From NCBI GenBank assembly GCA_030144725.1, contig JASKMD010000003.1:3731410-3795409 (forward strand): a stretch of DNA of 64,000 bases. The letters are read 5' to 3'. Position 1 is the first letter of the stretch. The number at the start of each line of letters is the position of its first letter. Positions 44,497 through 53,505 of this stretch are shown here, in pieces. Both the position numbers and the translations under genes were made by a program. This DNA is from Haematococcus lacustris (lineage: Eukaryota > Chlorophyta > Chlorophyceae > Chlamydomonadales > Haematococcaceae). The notes under the pieces are model-generated. The model did no database searches. It was not told where the DNA came from and saw nothing but the letters and a program-made list of their open reading frames with translations.

Positions 44497-45133
44497 ACGC
44501 GGTTCGCCTCCGGCCTGTCTCCAGGGGGGTTTTAGGAGGAGGGTGTGCCCGTTGGTCGTGGCTCTGCCGTTCGGGGTCTGTGGTCTGAGGAGCGGCAGGG
44601 TCGGTTGGGGTGGGTTGAGTAGGGGGGGATAGGAGGGGGGGGTGCTTCTTTTGGTTTGGGGGTGGTACCAGGGTTTTCAAGGGCCTTGTGAGCGTTCTGG
44701 GTCTCTTCGTGTGGAGGTTGAGGTTAGGGGTAGTTACTTGGGGGTTGGGGCTGGGTCGGGCGTGGGGGTAGTGTTCAGAGGGGTTGTGGAGGGGGCGTAG
44801 GGTGTTTGTAGGGTCTAGTCGCTGGAGGGTTGAGGTTAGGGTTCTTGACATGGGGGGGCGGAGCTGTGTTGGGAGTGGGGGTGGTGTTGGGAGGGGGTGT
44901 GTGTAACGTGTTGGGAGGGGGTGTGTGTAACGTGCTACAGTGTGGGGGTGTGTAGGGCGAGTGCAGGGCGTCTTTTCCTAGGGAGAGAGGGTGTTAAACG
45001 TTTTGGACGTGGTCTTTGTTTGGGTTGCTTCAGTCTTGTTTGGCTTTCCCTCTTTTTTCTCTTCAGACGGCGCTGCCTTCTTTGCTTTGTTCATCCTCGT
45101 TTTCCTCCTCTTTGGTTCTTTTTCTAGTTTGCC
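44497..45133 (+). other. LINE 3' UTR
   Basis: About 640 bp, markedly G/T-rich on the sense strand (GGGGTTGGGG, GTGTGGGGGTGT runs, GAGGGGGTGTGTGTAACGTG twice near 44890-44935). It becomes T-rich just before the tail. No structured 3' stem is obvious by eye. Confidence 0.8.
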
Positions 45134-45176
45134 TGTAATTCTCGCTCTCTGAAAAAAAAAAAAAAAAAAAAAAAAA
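45134..45176 (+). terminator. TGTAA polyadenylation signal and 25-nt poly(A) tail of the LINE
   Basis: TGTAA at 45134-45138, the usual green-algal poly(A) signal, is followed 13 nt later by A25 (45152-45176). The spacing fits host cleavage and polyadenylation, showing the integrated copy derives from a processed transcript. Confidence 0.88.
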
Positions 45177-46302
45177 CACATAGCCCTCTCCCGGCCTAAG
45201 CAGCACCTTTAAACGGCTTCCCCTGTGCAGTGTAGCTTAGCTGCATATCGCGCAGGCCATCAGCGTCCACGGGGTGGCTGTTGGTGCCAAATAGGCTGGT
45301 CAGCCCGGTTCGCGTCTCGCGACTGTACCCACAGGTGAGGCTGGCAATATTTTGCAAGCTTAGCAACATCAGTCAATGGCATCGCAGCCTAGCAGCAGCG
45401 GTTATAGCAGGCGGTTACGGATGCCTTGCACGTTGCAGGTGCAATGTCCGGGCTGGTCAGCTCCGTGCTTAGAGGCAGGACCGTTGTTGGAGGTGCACCA
45501 ATCCGGCCCGGAATAGATACCCCAGCTCCCAGGACAGCCCGAAGACGTCGGGACCAGTCTCCACCACACGCGAGCACCACAACGCAGCGTGCTACAAAGC
45601 AGAAGTCAGACGGGCATCAGCCAGAGTTGCAACAGGAGGAGCAAAAGGAACAGCAGGAGGAGCAGTGGCAAGAGCAACAGCATGAGCGTCAGCAAAGGCA
45701 AGGGAGTAGTGCTTGGGGAGAGAGGAAAGCAGTCTAGATGAGCAGTGGCGACAGCTCAATCCACTCATGCCCCTTGCATTACCCTTGCCATAACTCTGTT
45801 GTTGTGTGCCTGTATATGCAGGCCATCAACAACAATAGCTCAAGGGGACCCCATGAACTTAGAACGGCAATACCAGCGCCACGCCGCCCAGCCCCACCCC
45901 TCGCCGCCGCAGCCCAGCCCTGCCCAACCCCTCCCAGCCTTGCGTTGCCCCTTCCCTCCCTGCTTAAACCTGCCCCACCCCCTCCCAGCCCTGCCCCACC
46001 CCAGCCTGATGTGGAAGAGTTAGGTGTAACAGTTGTTAGTGTACGCCAGTTGTTGATGCCGCCAGAAGTATAGGAGTCGCAGCTGCTGCTGTTAACATAC
46101 TATTCGATGATATCCAAACAACGTCACTCTGCGTCAAGTATACATATTCAGCCTATAACTTGGCAGATGCCATATTACGACGTTGTAAGATTGGGTGTTG
46201 AAACAAGAAATATAATTACCGTACTGATACACCCTGTTGGTGATATGCTGATTTGGCGAAACCCGAAAAAACGGCCCCATAGGCCCTATTGGCACATATT
46301 TG
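45176..46302. repeat. 1127-bp direct repeat, right copy (target-site duplication of the LINE)
   Basis: Starts at the last base(s) of the LINE poly(A) tail and ends at GCACATATTTG. After it, sequence diverges from the left copy (GTGACAGCG here, the LINE there). It is gap-free against 35825-36951. The shared open frames (45281, 45426, 45738, 46107) are duplicates of those in the left copy. Confidence 0.95.
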
Positions 46303-46649
46303 GTGACAGCGCCTGGCAACAGGTTTCGAAACCACAGAACCCCAACTTCTATATGTGCCAGGAATGAAGGGTACATGAGGCATCCACTGGCTGACACTAC
46401 AGGTTTGGCCTGTGTCAGGCAGGGCACACCGCGCATCACTTCACCACCATCAGGTTCACCTGGGTGATCAGCTCAGGGTCAACCATCACTACCCAGCACA
46501 TGACCACGGCACATCATGGCAGCGTCACCACAGCATGGCATTGCCGCAGCACCTCACGGCACACCTCAGCCCACCCAGCCAGCTTGTGAGCCATCATGAT
46601 GCAGTGTGGGGCAGCAGGGAGGGCACCCAGCCATGCAGTGTTACCATTG
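46303..46649. other. 3' flank of the truncated F-box/LRR copy
   Basis: 46375-46640 is the conserved family 3' flank (CATCCACTGGCTGACACTAC, CATCACTTCACCACCATCAGG, CATCATGATGCAGTGTGGGG). No gene is seen. Confidence 0.5.
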
Positions 46650-47237
46650 TCAGTCGAACTCAATCTCCGCAACTGGGAACAGGACAGCGAAGGCTTGTTG
46701 AGTGTCTAAGGACAAAAGTTCTTCCGGATCCTGCAATGTGATGAGCAGCGTCTCCACGTAACAGCCTAAGCGCTGCATGAGCGGTTGTGCACCTGCTGCC
46801 GACCCCTGCTGCCCGCCCAGCCCACTGCTGCCTGGCCCCCCTGGCGTGATGTGCCCCTCCGGGCTGCTGCTGCTGGGCAGGCTGGTGCTGGGACCTGAGT
46901 GGCTGCTGCTGGCCACAGTGGGGTGAGTGGGCTGCTGGGCAGCACGGCGGCTGTGGGTGAGGTATTGCTCAGTCAGCAGGTCCACAGTGGCCTTGCTCAA
47001 GCACATGCAGTCATCCAGCTCCAGGCCTGCCTTGTTGCGCTCACACAGGTTGAGCTCAGCTGCAGCCAGCACCTCTATAGTCGGTTCCTCGATGTCCCTA
47101 ACCAGGTGAGTCAGGTGCAGAGGGTGAGTAAGGCTGTGCAGCGGCAGGTAGGCGGCTGTGACCCAGTACATACAGTCCACCTCCAGCTGCCTCCAGCTGC
47201 AGGCTGCGCTGGCCCGTGAGGAGGTCAGGCCAGAGAA
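46650..47237 (-). pseudogene. Truncated F-box/LRR copy 6 (C-terminal third only)
   Basis: About 195 residues aligned with the end of the family, from SGLTSSRASAACSWRQLEV through LAAAELNLCERNKAGL to the conserved QRLGCYVETLLIT tail. Upstream of 47237 the sequence changes abruptly to Gly/Gln-rich unrelated DNA. F-box and most LRRs are absent and no start codon fits, so it is a 5'-truncated fragment. Confidence 0.8.
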
Positions 47238-47837
47238 GCTGCTGGTGATGGCCCTGCCCCTGGCCATGCCTCTGGCCCTGGTTCATCAGCTGCCCTGCCA
47301 CTCCCTCATGCAAGCCTGATGGACCTCCCTCACCAGCAGCACAGCTGTCCCCACCCCTTGTACCCACTGCTGCTGCTGCTACTGCTGGGCCCTGCAGGTG
47401 ACAGGGCTGTGGGCTGGCTGCTGATGAGGTGGCAGGCTGCAAGGTGGGGAGGCTGGCTGCTGCCTGGGCGGTAGGCAGGGAGGTGCCTGGGCTGGCAGCT
47501 GTGCCAGGGCTACGCTGGGCAGCCAGGGACACGGCAAAGGGGTGGGCGAAACGGATGAGGTCCAGGATGGCTTTAGGGGCGGGCTGCCAGGGAGGAGCAC
47601 AGCAGGGCAGAGCCACTGCCAGGGAATTGCCGGCACATACCCCGCCATGCCTTTCGCAGTTCTGCAAACAACAATACCCGCCCCCAGGCCCCCAGCCCCC
47701 AGGCCCCCAGCCTGCTGGGCCCCCAGCCTCGTGCTAGGAAACAGAATTAAAAGGGACCAGGAGAGTGGCTGACGTAGAACAGCTTCCAGGCCATAGTGGA
47801 TGCATGGAACTGAGGCCAGCCTGCAGGCAGAGCCCCC
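47238..47837. other. Unassigned sequence with a possible minus-strand exon
   Basis: A minus-strand open frame (47098-47667) contains an Ala/Pro/Gln-rich peptide with ILDLIRFAHPFAVSLAAQR. It overlaps the broken F-box/LRR copy in another frame and has no supporting homolog that I recognise. The plus strand carries CCCCCAGGC repeats near 47680-47735. Confidence 0.3.
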
Positions 47838-48257
47838 TTGAAGGGGTTAGAGGCCGATCCAGAGAAGCGCCACAGGGAGGGGAAGAACTACAGCTGTCCT
47901 ATTGAGTCCCTCAAGGACTGCATATTCACCCTGGAGGTCCTGAGAGTGATCAAGGGCTTGACTGTGGAGCAGCTGCAGCAGCAAGCTAACCAGCAGTGGG
48001 TCAATGACGCTGCCAAGGCCAAGGGGCCAAACAAGAACAAAGTGGTAAGGCAATGGTCTGGCCATCGAGAGTGGTTGGAGGACACACACCCAGAGTGCTT
48101 TCTAGCTGGAAGGGTGCTGAAAAAGGATCCCTCCATGTCAGCACATGATGCCTACGAAGGGGTTCAGGGGCTTAAGCAAACTATGGCCACACCCTCTTGG
48201 GCACTAAAGAAGGCAGGGTGGCAGCAGGATTGCACAGCCCTGATGCAGCTTCTGTGA
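47838..48257 (+). CDS. Hypothetical fragment, possibly the C-terminal end of a TatD-like hydrolase
   Basis: Open frame of 139 codons without an ATG start. The segment TLEVLRVIKGLTVEQLQQQA resembles, from memory, the C-terminal helix of TatD-family DNases (pattern IA-x(2)-KG-x(2)-EEL). A possible splice donor (GTG|GTAAGG) lies at about 48043 just after this segment, so the rest of the frame may be intronic. None of the metal-binding motifs of TatD proteins are present here. Treat it as an exon or gene fragment of uncertain origin. Confidence 0.28.
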   Translation: MKGLEADPEKRHREGKNYSCPIESLKDCIFTLEVLRVIKGLTVEQLQQQANQQWVNDAAKAKGPNKNKVVRQWSGHREWLEDTHPECFLAGRVLKKDPSMSAHDAYEGVQGLKQTMATPSWALKKAGWQQDCTALMQLL

Positions 48258-48589
48258 GCAGGGCTCTTCAGTTTGGGGAGCCTCTGGGAACAGGGTGTGA
48301 TGTGGCATCATGTGCTGACACATTCATCACTCAGCTGCAAGAGAAGGCCCGTGCTGTGGCAGGCCGGAGGTGGTTCAAGGCCGGAGGTGGTGCAGGTGGT
48401 TCAAGGGGTCGAGCTGAGCAGGTTCCAGTTTTTACTGCACTCTCCCTCCCTACCTCTGATCCCTCCAAGGGAGGCCAACAGGGTCTATGTGGCTACTCAT
48501 TATACCTCTCCATGAAGCGGGCTGGGATGGAGGCTCTGCATCCGGGACTGCAGCCATCTCAGATCACCCAGCTCCTGGCATCTGCTTGA
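48197..48589 (+). CDS. Hypothetical open frame, unrecognised
   Basis: 130 codons without an ATG start. It contains FITQLQEKARAVAGRRWFKA and ends in QPSQITQLLASA. It may be a later exon of the fragment at 47838. No family is recognised and coding status is doubtful. Confidence 0.2.
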   Translation: MGTKEGRVAAGLHSPDAASVSRALQFGEPLGTGCDVASCADTFITQLQEKARAVAGRRWFKAGGGAGGSRGRAEQVPVFTALSLPTSDPSKGGQQGLCGYSLYLSMKRAGMEALHPGLQPSQITQLLASA

Positions 48590-49262
48590 CATGGTGTGGA
48601 GCCAGCTGTTCAGTCAGGGTACACAATGTATGCTGCCATCGTCAGCATCGTTGGAAGGCAGGATGTAACAAGGCTGTATCAGATAGTAGACAAGGAGGCG
48701 TAGGATGAGAGGTGTGGGTGTCGGGTCAAGGGTGTAGTGCAGCGGGGCACGGTGGCGCATTATTTCTTACATCCTTGGTAATAGCTGGTCCACTACTCAA
48801 GGAAGGCTGAAACCCTATCCTCACAGCCAGTAAAGTCCTCCAGGCTCCTGAAAGCAACCCACACCCTGACACACGCACCTGACAGCCCTGTGTGAGCTGG
48901 CCCAATCCATCAAGGCATCCTTCAAACACCACCATGCATCCAAGCATAAAAACAACTCTGTTTCATGGGGTCTGGGAGGTGGTGGTTGTGAGCAGCAGGG
49001 GATGAAGGGGACATGAGGCATCCACTGGCTGACACTGCAGGTTTGGCCTGTGTCAGGCAGGGCACACTGCGCATCACTTCACCACCATAAGGTCCATCTG
49101 GGTGAAGGGCTCAGGGTCAGCCATCACGACCCAGCGCATGACCACGACACATCATGGCAGAGCCGCTGCACCTCACAGCACACCTCAGCCCACCCCAACC
49201 AGCTTGCGAGCCATCATGATGCAGTGTGGGGTAGCAAAGAGGGGACACAGCCATACATTGTT
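48590..49262. other. Intergenic; family 3' flank at its right end
   Basis: 48690-48740 resembles the GGATGAGAGGTGTGGGTG block seen at 31605. 49010-49262 is the conserved F-box/LRR 3' flank. No gene is seen. Confidence 0.45.
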
Positions 49263-50885
49263 CTACCGCTGCTCATTGACCACAATCTTTGCAGTGGGAA
49301 ACAGGACTTTGAAGGCTTCCTGGTTGGCTGTAAACCGACATGCTTCACCCAGTCCCCGCACTGTGATGCGCAGCAGCTTCACGCAACAGCCCAGGCGCTG
49401 CATGATAGCCTGACCCCCTGCTGGTGACCCCTGCTGATCCACCTGCCCAATGTTGCTGCCTGGCCCCCCTGGCGTGATGTGCCCCTCAGGGCTGCTGCTG
49501 CTGGCCAGGCTGGCACTGAGCCTTGAGTGGCTGCTGCTGGCCACAGTGGGGTGGCGGGGCTGCTGGGCAGTACAGCGGTTGTGGCTGAGGTACAGCTCAG
49601 TCAGCAAACTCGTTGTGGCCTTGCTCAGCCACATGTCTTCCACCTCCAGCCCCGCCTTGTTGCGCTCACAGAGGTTGAGCTCAGCTGCAGCCAGCAACTC
49701 TATACTCGGTTCCTCGTAGTATGATTCCAGTGCATGCAGGTGCAGAGGGTGAGTGAGGCTGTGCAGGGGCAGGTAGGCGGCTGTGACCCAGTCTAAGTCC
49801 CAGATTTCCAGCCGCCTCCAGTTGCAGTCTGCGCTGGCATGGGAGGAGGTCAGCCCAGAGAAACCATACACTTCTAAGCGTGTGATTTGGGTGAGTGCCA
49901 GCAAGGCGGTCAGTTGCTCCTGACCCACCACAAAATCATCCAGCAGCAAAGTGTGCAGACTGGGAAGGTGGGCCAACGCTTGCAGCAGCGCCATGGGCCC
50001 TGGCCCACTCTCCTCTTCCTCTCTGGACTCTTTGTACTCATCACAGAGCTTGAGCCGTTGCAACTGTGTCAAGCTGCTCACTGCCTCTGCCAGTGTGTTC
50101 CAACAGTGTTCCCACTCCATCGAATCCCAACTTACCAATCCAGTCACTGTCAGCTGAGTGAGGTGGGGGGGTAAGGGCAGCAGTGCTGACAGGTACTGAC
50201 GCCCCTCGTCCAATTTAACCCAACCACTCAGGCTGAGTTCCTGCAGCCTGCTGCCAATGAAGGGGGACCTGCCAGGATCTGCGGTGATGTCAGTGTCCTC
50301 AAGGTCCAGGTGCAGCAGCCGTGGCAACAGCAGGGGGTGGTTGATGACTGTTGCCAAGTTACCAATTCTCATCCTGCCATCCTGTCGAAAGGTCAGGCTT
50401 GTCAGGGAGGGGAAGGAGGCGGCCAGGGCTGCACTGAAAACAGGCTTCCATGGAAGATCCAAATCCTCACGCCAGCCGATAGCCAGGCAGTCAACTGCCC
50501 CACACAGCGGCACTGCCCCCAGCATCCGGGCAACCAGACTTGCTCTTTGACGTGTTCGACGCAACATTGCTTTATCAAGATCATCGGCTAGCTGCAATGT
50601 GAGGTGCAGCTTTGGTTGCTGCCTGTTGCGCAGGACCTCAGTCAGGAAGGGAGCCAGCTTACGAAGGTTGTCACGCTGGATGTCATGCTGTGTTGGGTAA
50701 GTGAGCTGGATCCTTGGAGCTACTCGCAGCAGAGCTGTGGCCAGTAGCTTGCTGGTCCTGAAAACATGCAGCCGACTGCTTGCATCCAGCTGGCGCAGGA
50801 CTACATCTAGAAGTTCCTCTGGCAGGCCCTGCAGGCCCGGCAGCTGCCGGCCCGTACTAACATCGTTTGTCGATGACTTCTCCAT
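49263..50885 (-). CDS. F-box-like / leucine-rich-repeat protein, family copy 7
   Basis: 540 residues from ATG 50885 (MEKSSTNDV), 5 nt after a GATGTAG acceptor; its donor CAG|GTATGT lies at about 50972. F-box-like segment LPEELLDVVLRQLDASSRLHVF, then SKLLATALLR and PRIQLTYP. LRRs include LLHLDLEDTDIT, LQELSLSGWVK, LQRLKLCDEY and LHTLLLDDFVV. It carries an acidic insertion (ESREEEESGPG) not seen in other copies and lacks the Ala-rich stretch between the F-box region and the first LRR. The tail is CVKLLRITVRGLGEACRF. It is the most isolated intact member of the array. Confidence 0.7.
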   Translation of the reverse strand: MEKSSTNDVSTGRQLPGLQGLPEELLDVVLRQLDASSRLHVFRTSKLLATALLRVAPRIQLTYPTQHDIQRDNLRKLAPFLTEVLRNRQQPKLHLTLQLADDLDKAMLRRTRQRASLVARMLGAVPLCGAVDCLAIGWREDLDLPWKPVFSAALAASFPSLTSLTFRQDGRMRIGNLATVINHPLLLPRLLHLDLEDTDITADPGRSPFIGSRLQELSLSGWVKLDEGRQYLSALLPLPPHLTQLTVTGLVSWDSMEWEHCWNTLAEAVSSLTQLQRLKLCDEYKESREEEESGPGPMALLQALAHLPSLHTLLLDDFVVGQEQLTALLALTQITRLEVYGFSGLTSSHASADCNWRRLEIWDLDWVTAAYLPLHSLTHPLHLHALESYYEEPSIELLAAAELNLCERNKAGLEVEDMWLSKATTSLLTELYLSHNRCTAQQPRHPTVASSSHSRLSASLASSSSPEGHITPGGPGSNIGQVDQQGSPAGGQAIMQRLGCCVKLLRITVRGLGEACRFTANQEAFKVLFPTAKIVVNEQR

Positions 50886-51772
50886 CTGGCCTACATCGTC
50901 GCGAAAGAAAGCAAAGCAAGACGATGAGTACTGCAGAGCTTAGAGCTGTTGGTGCACGGCGAGACATACCTGCGAGACGGCGAGACCTACTTGCTGCGAG
51001 GCGTCAGTGCCGGGCCCACAGGACAGCACAGGATAGGACCTGGGAGTGGAAAGAGCGTGCTCTAGCATTAGAGCCCTGCACTGGGTATGTGCGACGACCT
51101 TAACTGTGCCTGAAACGTCCGTGTGTACTTCAAGAGGTTGGGCACGGAGAGGCCTACCTGCTGCGAGGCGTAAGCGACGAGCTCTGTACCGGGAGTGTGC
51201 GAAAACTTTCGAGGTGCCGGATACGTCCGAGGCGTGCCGTGTAAGGCGATAAATGCACTAGCGATCTCGGATGTACTCAGTGACGTATGCACAGCGCTAT
51301 GGTACTTGATTTGGCAAGCAATGCGCCCCTGCAATGAGTTTCGCGTCATTGTTGCTGTGTGACCAGGATGCATGGCTCTTCTCGGATGAGCAGCGGTACA
51401 GTTCTGTGCTGGGCTCAGGTTACACCACCCATGAGACTATTGGCCCTGACAGCTACAGATACTGCTGTTTTAAAAGGCCCTCTGTGCTGACCCCTGCAAA
51501 GCCCTAGAGGACATGCACCTTCTAGTGATGACCGCAGGTAAAGGCCAACGCGAGTACCTGGATACCCAAACCTGAGTCACAGCGACGCCACACCCACAAT
51601 GGAGAGACCAACAAGGTGATTAGACCTTAGTACCTGGTCAAATGTGGATGAGTGCTTAGACTACGGCGTTGCCACACTGCCTTGCTCGCAGCCCCTGGCA
51701 TCCATCTACTCCCTGTTTGAGTATACTCATACATACCAGCCTGCGCATTGCAGCTACTGCCAACCCTAATGA
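50886..51772. other. Intergenic, upstream region of copy 7
   Basis: 50940-51250 holds repeated CGGCGAGACCTACCTGC(T/G)GCGAGGCG units, the family 5' exon/intron region in several copies. 51480-51720 resembles 25190-25480. No gene is seen. Confidence 0.5.
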
Positions 51773-53107
51773 AGGTTAGGAACCCCTATCCCAACCACCC
51801 AGCCAGCTGCTTTCCAACGCACCAACCAGCCTGCCACTGCCACCAACTACAAACTGGGGGACAGCACCACCCAGGCTGATGAGGCAAAAGAAGGAGCTAC
51901 ATACAAACACAATAAGGGATTGGCAGACAAAGTGCTTGCCAGCACCCTGGGCGCAGTGGAGCTGTGTCCTGCAGTGACCCACCTCACTGTCAGCTATCCT
52001 GAAATGAAATTGCCCCTCTTAAACTGGAAGCCAGTGTACAGCTCAGGCCTGGCTGCCTCCTATCCCTCCCTCACCAGCCTTACGCTCCGGTTCCTGGATC
52101 TGAGTACCTGCCAACTTGGGCGAGTGGTCAGCCACCCAGCTCTGCTCCCACTCCTGAAGCACCTGGACGTCTGTGAAGCTGACGTCATGAACAAAGTGCA
52201 GCCTGCCCCTAGCCCCTTCATTGGCAGCAGGCTGCAGCAGCCGAGGTTGTGCTGGGGCTACTGGGACTTCACGCCCCACCTGGCACCCCTGGCCCCTCAC
52301 CTCACTCAGCTGGCAGTGGCTTCTGTCGAGTCCAATGAGTCAGGATTCGTCGGATCCCTGTCCAGCCTGGCAGCAGCTGTTGGCTCATTGACTTGCTTAC
52401 AGTCGCTTGAGTTAGGCATCAATGGTGTGGAGGCTGGTGATCGGTTTTCAACTCTGATGGTGCCAGTGCTGGCCAGCCTTCCCAGCCTGCACACCCTGCT
52501 GCTGCTGCAAGACACAGTGCATGGTGATCAAGTGGATGTCTTGTTGGCAGCGACCCAGATCACCCACCTCCACGTGTACAGCATAGGCTGCCTGGTCTTC
52601 TCCAGGGTGTCAGCAGCCTGCAGCTGGAGGCAGCTGGAGGTGGAGGAGGTAGACTGGGTCTCAGCTGCCCACCTGCCCCTGCACAGCCTCACCCAACCCC
52701 TGCAGCTTGCTCTATTGGGTGGGATAGACTCAGTTGGGGCTGAGGTGCTGGCTGCAGCTGATCTCAACCTGTGTGAGCGCAACAAGGCAGGGTTGGAGGT
52801 AAAAGACTTGTGGCTGGTCAGGGGCATTTTTGACCTGCTGACTGCGCAGCATGTCAGCCGCAGCCGCCCTGCTGCCCAGCAGCCCCCCAAACCCACACTG
52901 GCTAGCAGCAGCTCTGGGCAGGAGGGTTCTCAGGGGTCAGCAGCAAGGGGCCAGGCCTTCATGCAACGCTTAGGCCGCTGTGTGAAGAAGGTGGTCCTCT
53001 GGAGCAGTCATGGCTGGAACGAGGTACTTACCCCAGCTAATTTGCAAGCCTTCAGTGCCTTGTTCCCCAGAGCGAGCCTAGCACTTACCTGCTCTGCGCA
53101 CACTTGA
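51773..53107 (+). pseudogene. Divergent F-box/LRR-related copy 8, + strand, lacking F-box and start codon
   Basis: Frame open from 51773 to a TGA at 53105-53107 but with no in-frame ATG near the start. Conserved core motifs are present: LKHLDVCEADV, SPFIGSRLQ, LHTLLLLQDTV, SAACSWRQLEVEEVDWVSAAHLPLHSL split by small changes, LAAADLNLCERNKAGL and FMQRLGRCVKKV. The N-terminal F-box-like segment is missing, so it is either a 5'-truncated relic or the last exon of a gene whose earlier exons I cannot place. It is the only family member on the + strand and the most diverged. Confidence 0.6.
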
Positions 53108-53262
53108 TGCCACACGCATTCTCTTCTTACTCCCTGCCATGACGCATATGCATTGCTAGCGCTGAAGTTCTGACCCAAGCTACATCTGTTGCTGCGTCCA
53201 CGGATGAACACCTTGAGGCCTCGCGCAAGAGCTGTGTTTCGGCGATGGGGCTACCAGGGGGG

Positions 53263-53267
53263 TGTAA
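53263..53267 (+). terminator. Candidate TGTAA poly(A) signal for copy 8
   Basis: TGTAA 156 nt after the stop codon of copy 8, the only such motif before the retrotransposon begins at 53323. Confidence 0.35.
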
Positions 53268-53322
53268 GCAGGCCAGCCTGATGCTTGGTTGTTGTGGGCA
53301 GGGAGCCAGTGTTGAGCATGGT

Positions 53323-53344
53323 GAAAGAAAGAAAGAAAGAAAGA
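53323..53344 (-). repeat. (CTTT)n 3' tail of the Dualen-like element
   Basis: Five GAAA units on the + strand (CTTT in the element's orientation) mark the 3' end. A microsatellite tail rather than poly(A) contrasts with the L1-type element in the same window. Confidence 0.75.
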
Positions 53345-53424
53345 CTACGCCCTCTCCGTCGGGCGTGCATTAAGGGAGGAGAGTAGCCTCGGGGCGTGCC
53401 CTTGCTACCCTCCCACCAGAGACA

Positions 53425-53442
53425 GGGGGGGGGGGGGGGGGG
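53425..53442. repeat. Poly-G run of 18
   Basis: Eighteen consecutive G within the 3' UTR of the Dualen-like element. Its length is unreliable in any assembly. Confidence 0.8.
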
Positions 53443-53505
53443 AGGGTTGCCAGGCTACCGGGCGCACCCAGATGCCATGCCAACATCCTCCCTCCCCCGC
53501 ATAGC

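Larger units (their letters stand above)
36952..45175 (+). mobile_element. L1-type non-LTR retrotransposon (LINE), 8.2 kb, probably 5'-truncated
   Basis: Two consecutive ORFs, a G/T-rich 3' UTR, a TGTAA signal and a 25-nt poly(A) tail give a complete LINE layout on the + strand. The 5' boundary (36951/36952) falls in the middle of ORF1's 135-bp repeat array, and no in-frame ATG precedes the repeats, so the original 5' end is probably missing. ORF2 is uninterrupted with all catalytic residues visible. The near-perfect flanking repeats also point to a young insertion. It lies between HIR3 copy B and a truncated F-box/LRR gene. Confidence 0.92.

Noticed and set aside
35825..46302. 1127-bp direct repeats as LTRs of an LTR retrotransposon
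   Set aside because: The internal region encodes APE-RT without protease, integrase or RNase H, ends in TGTAA plus poly(A), and no primer-binding site or polypurine tract adjoins the repeats. No short duplication flanks the outer ends.
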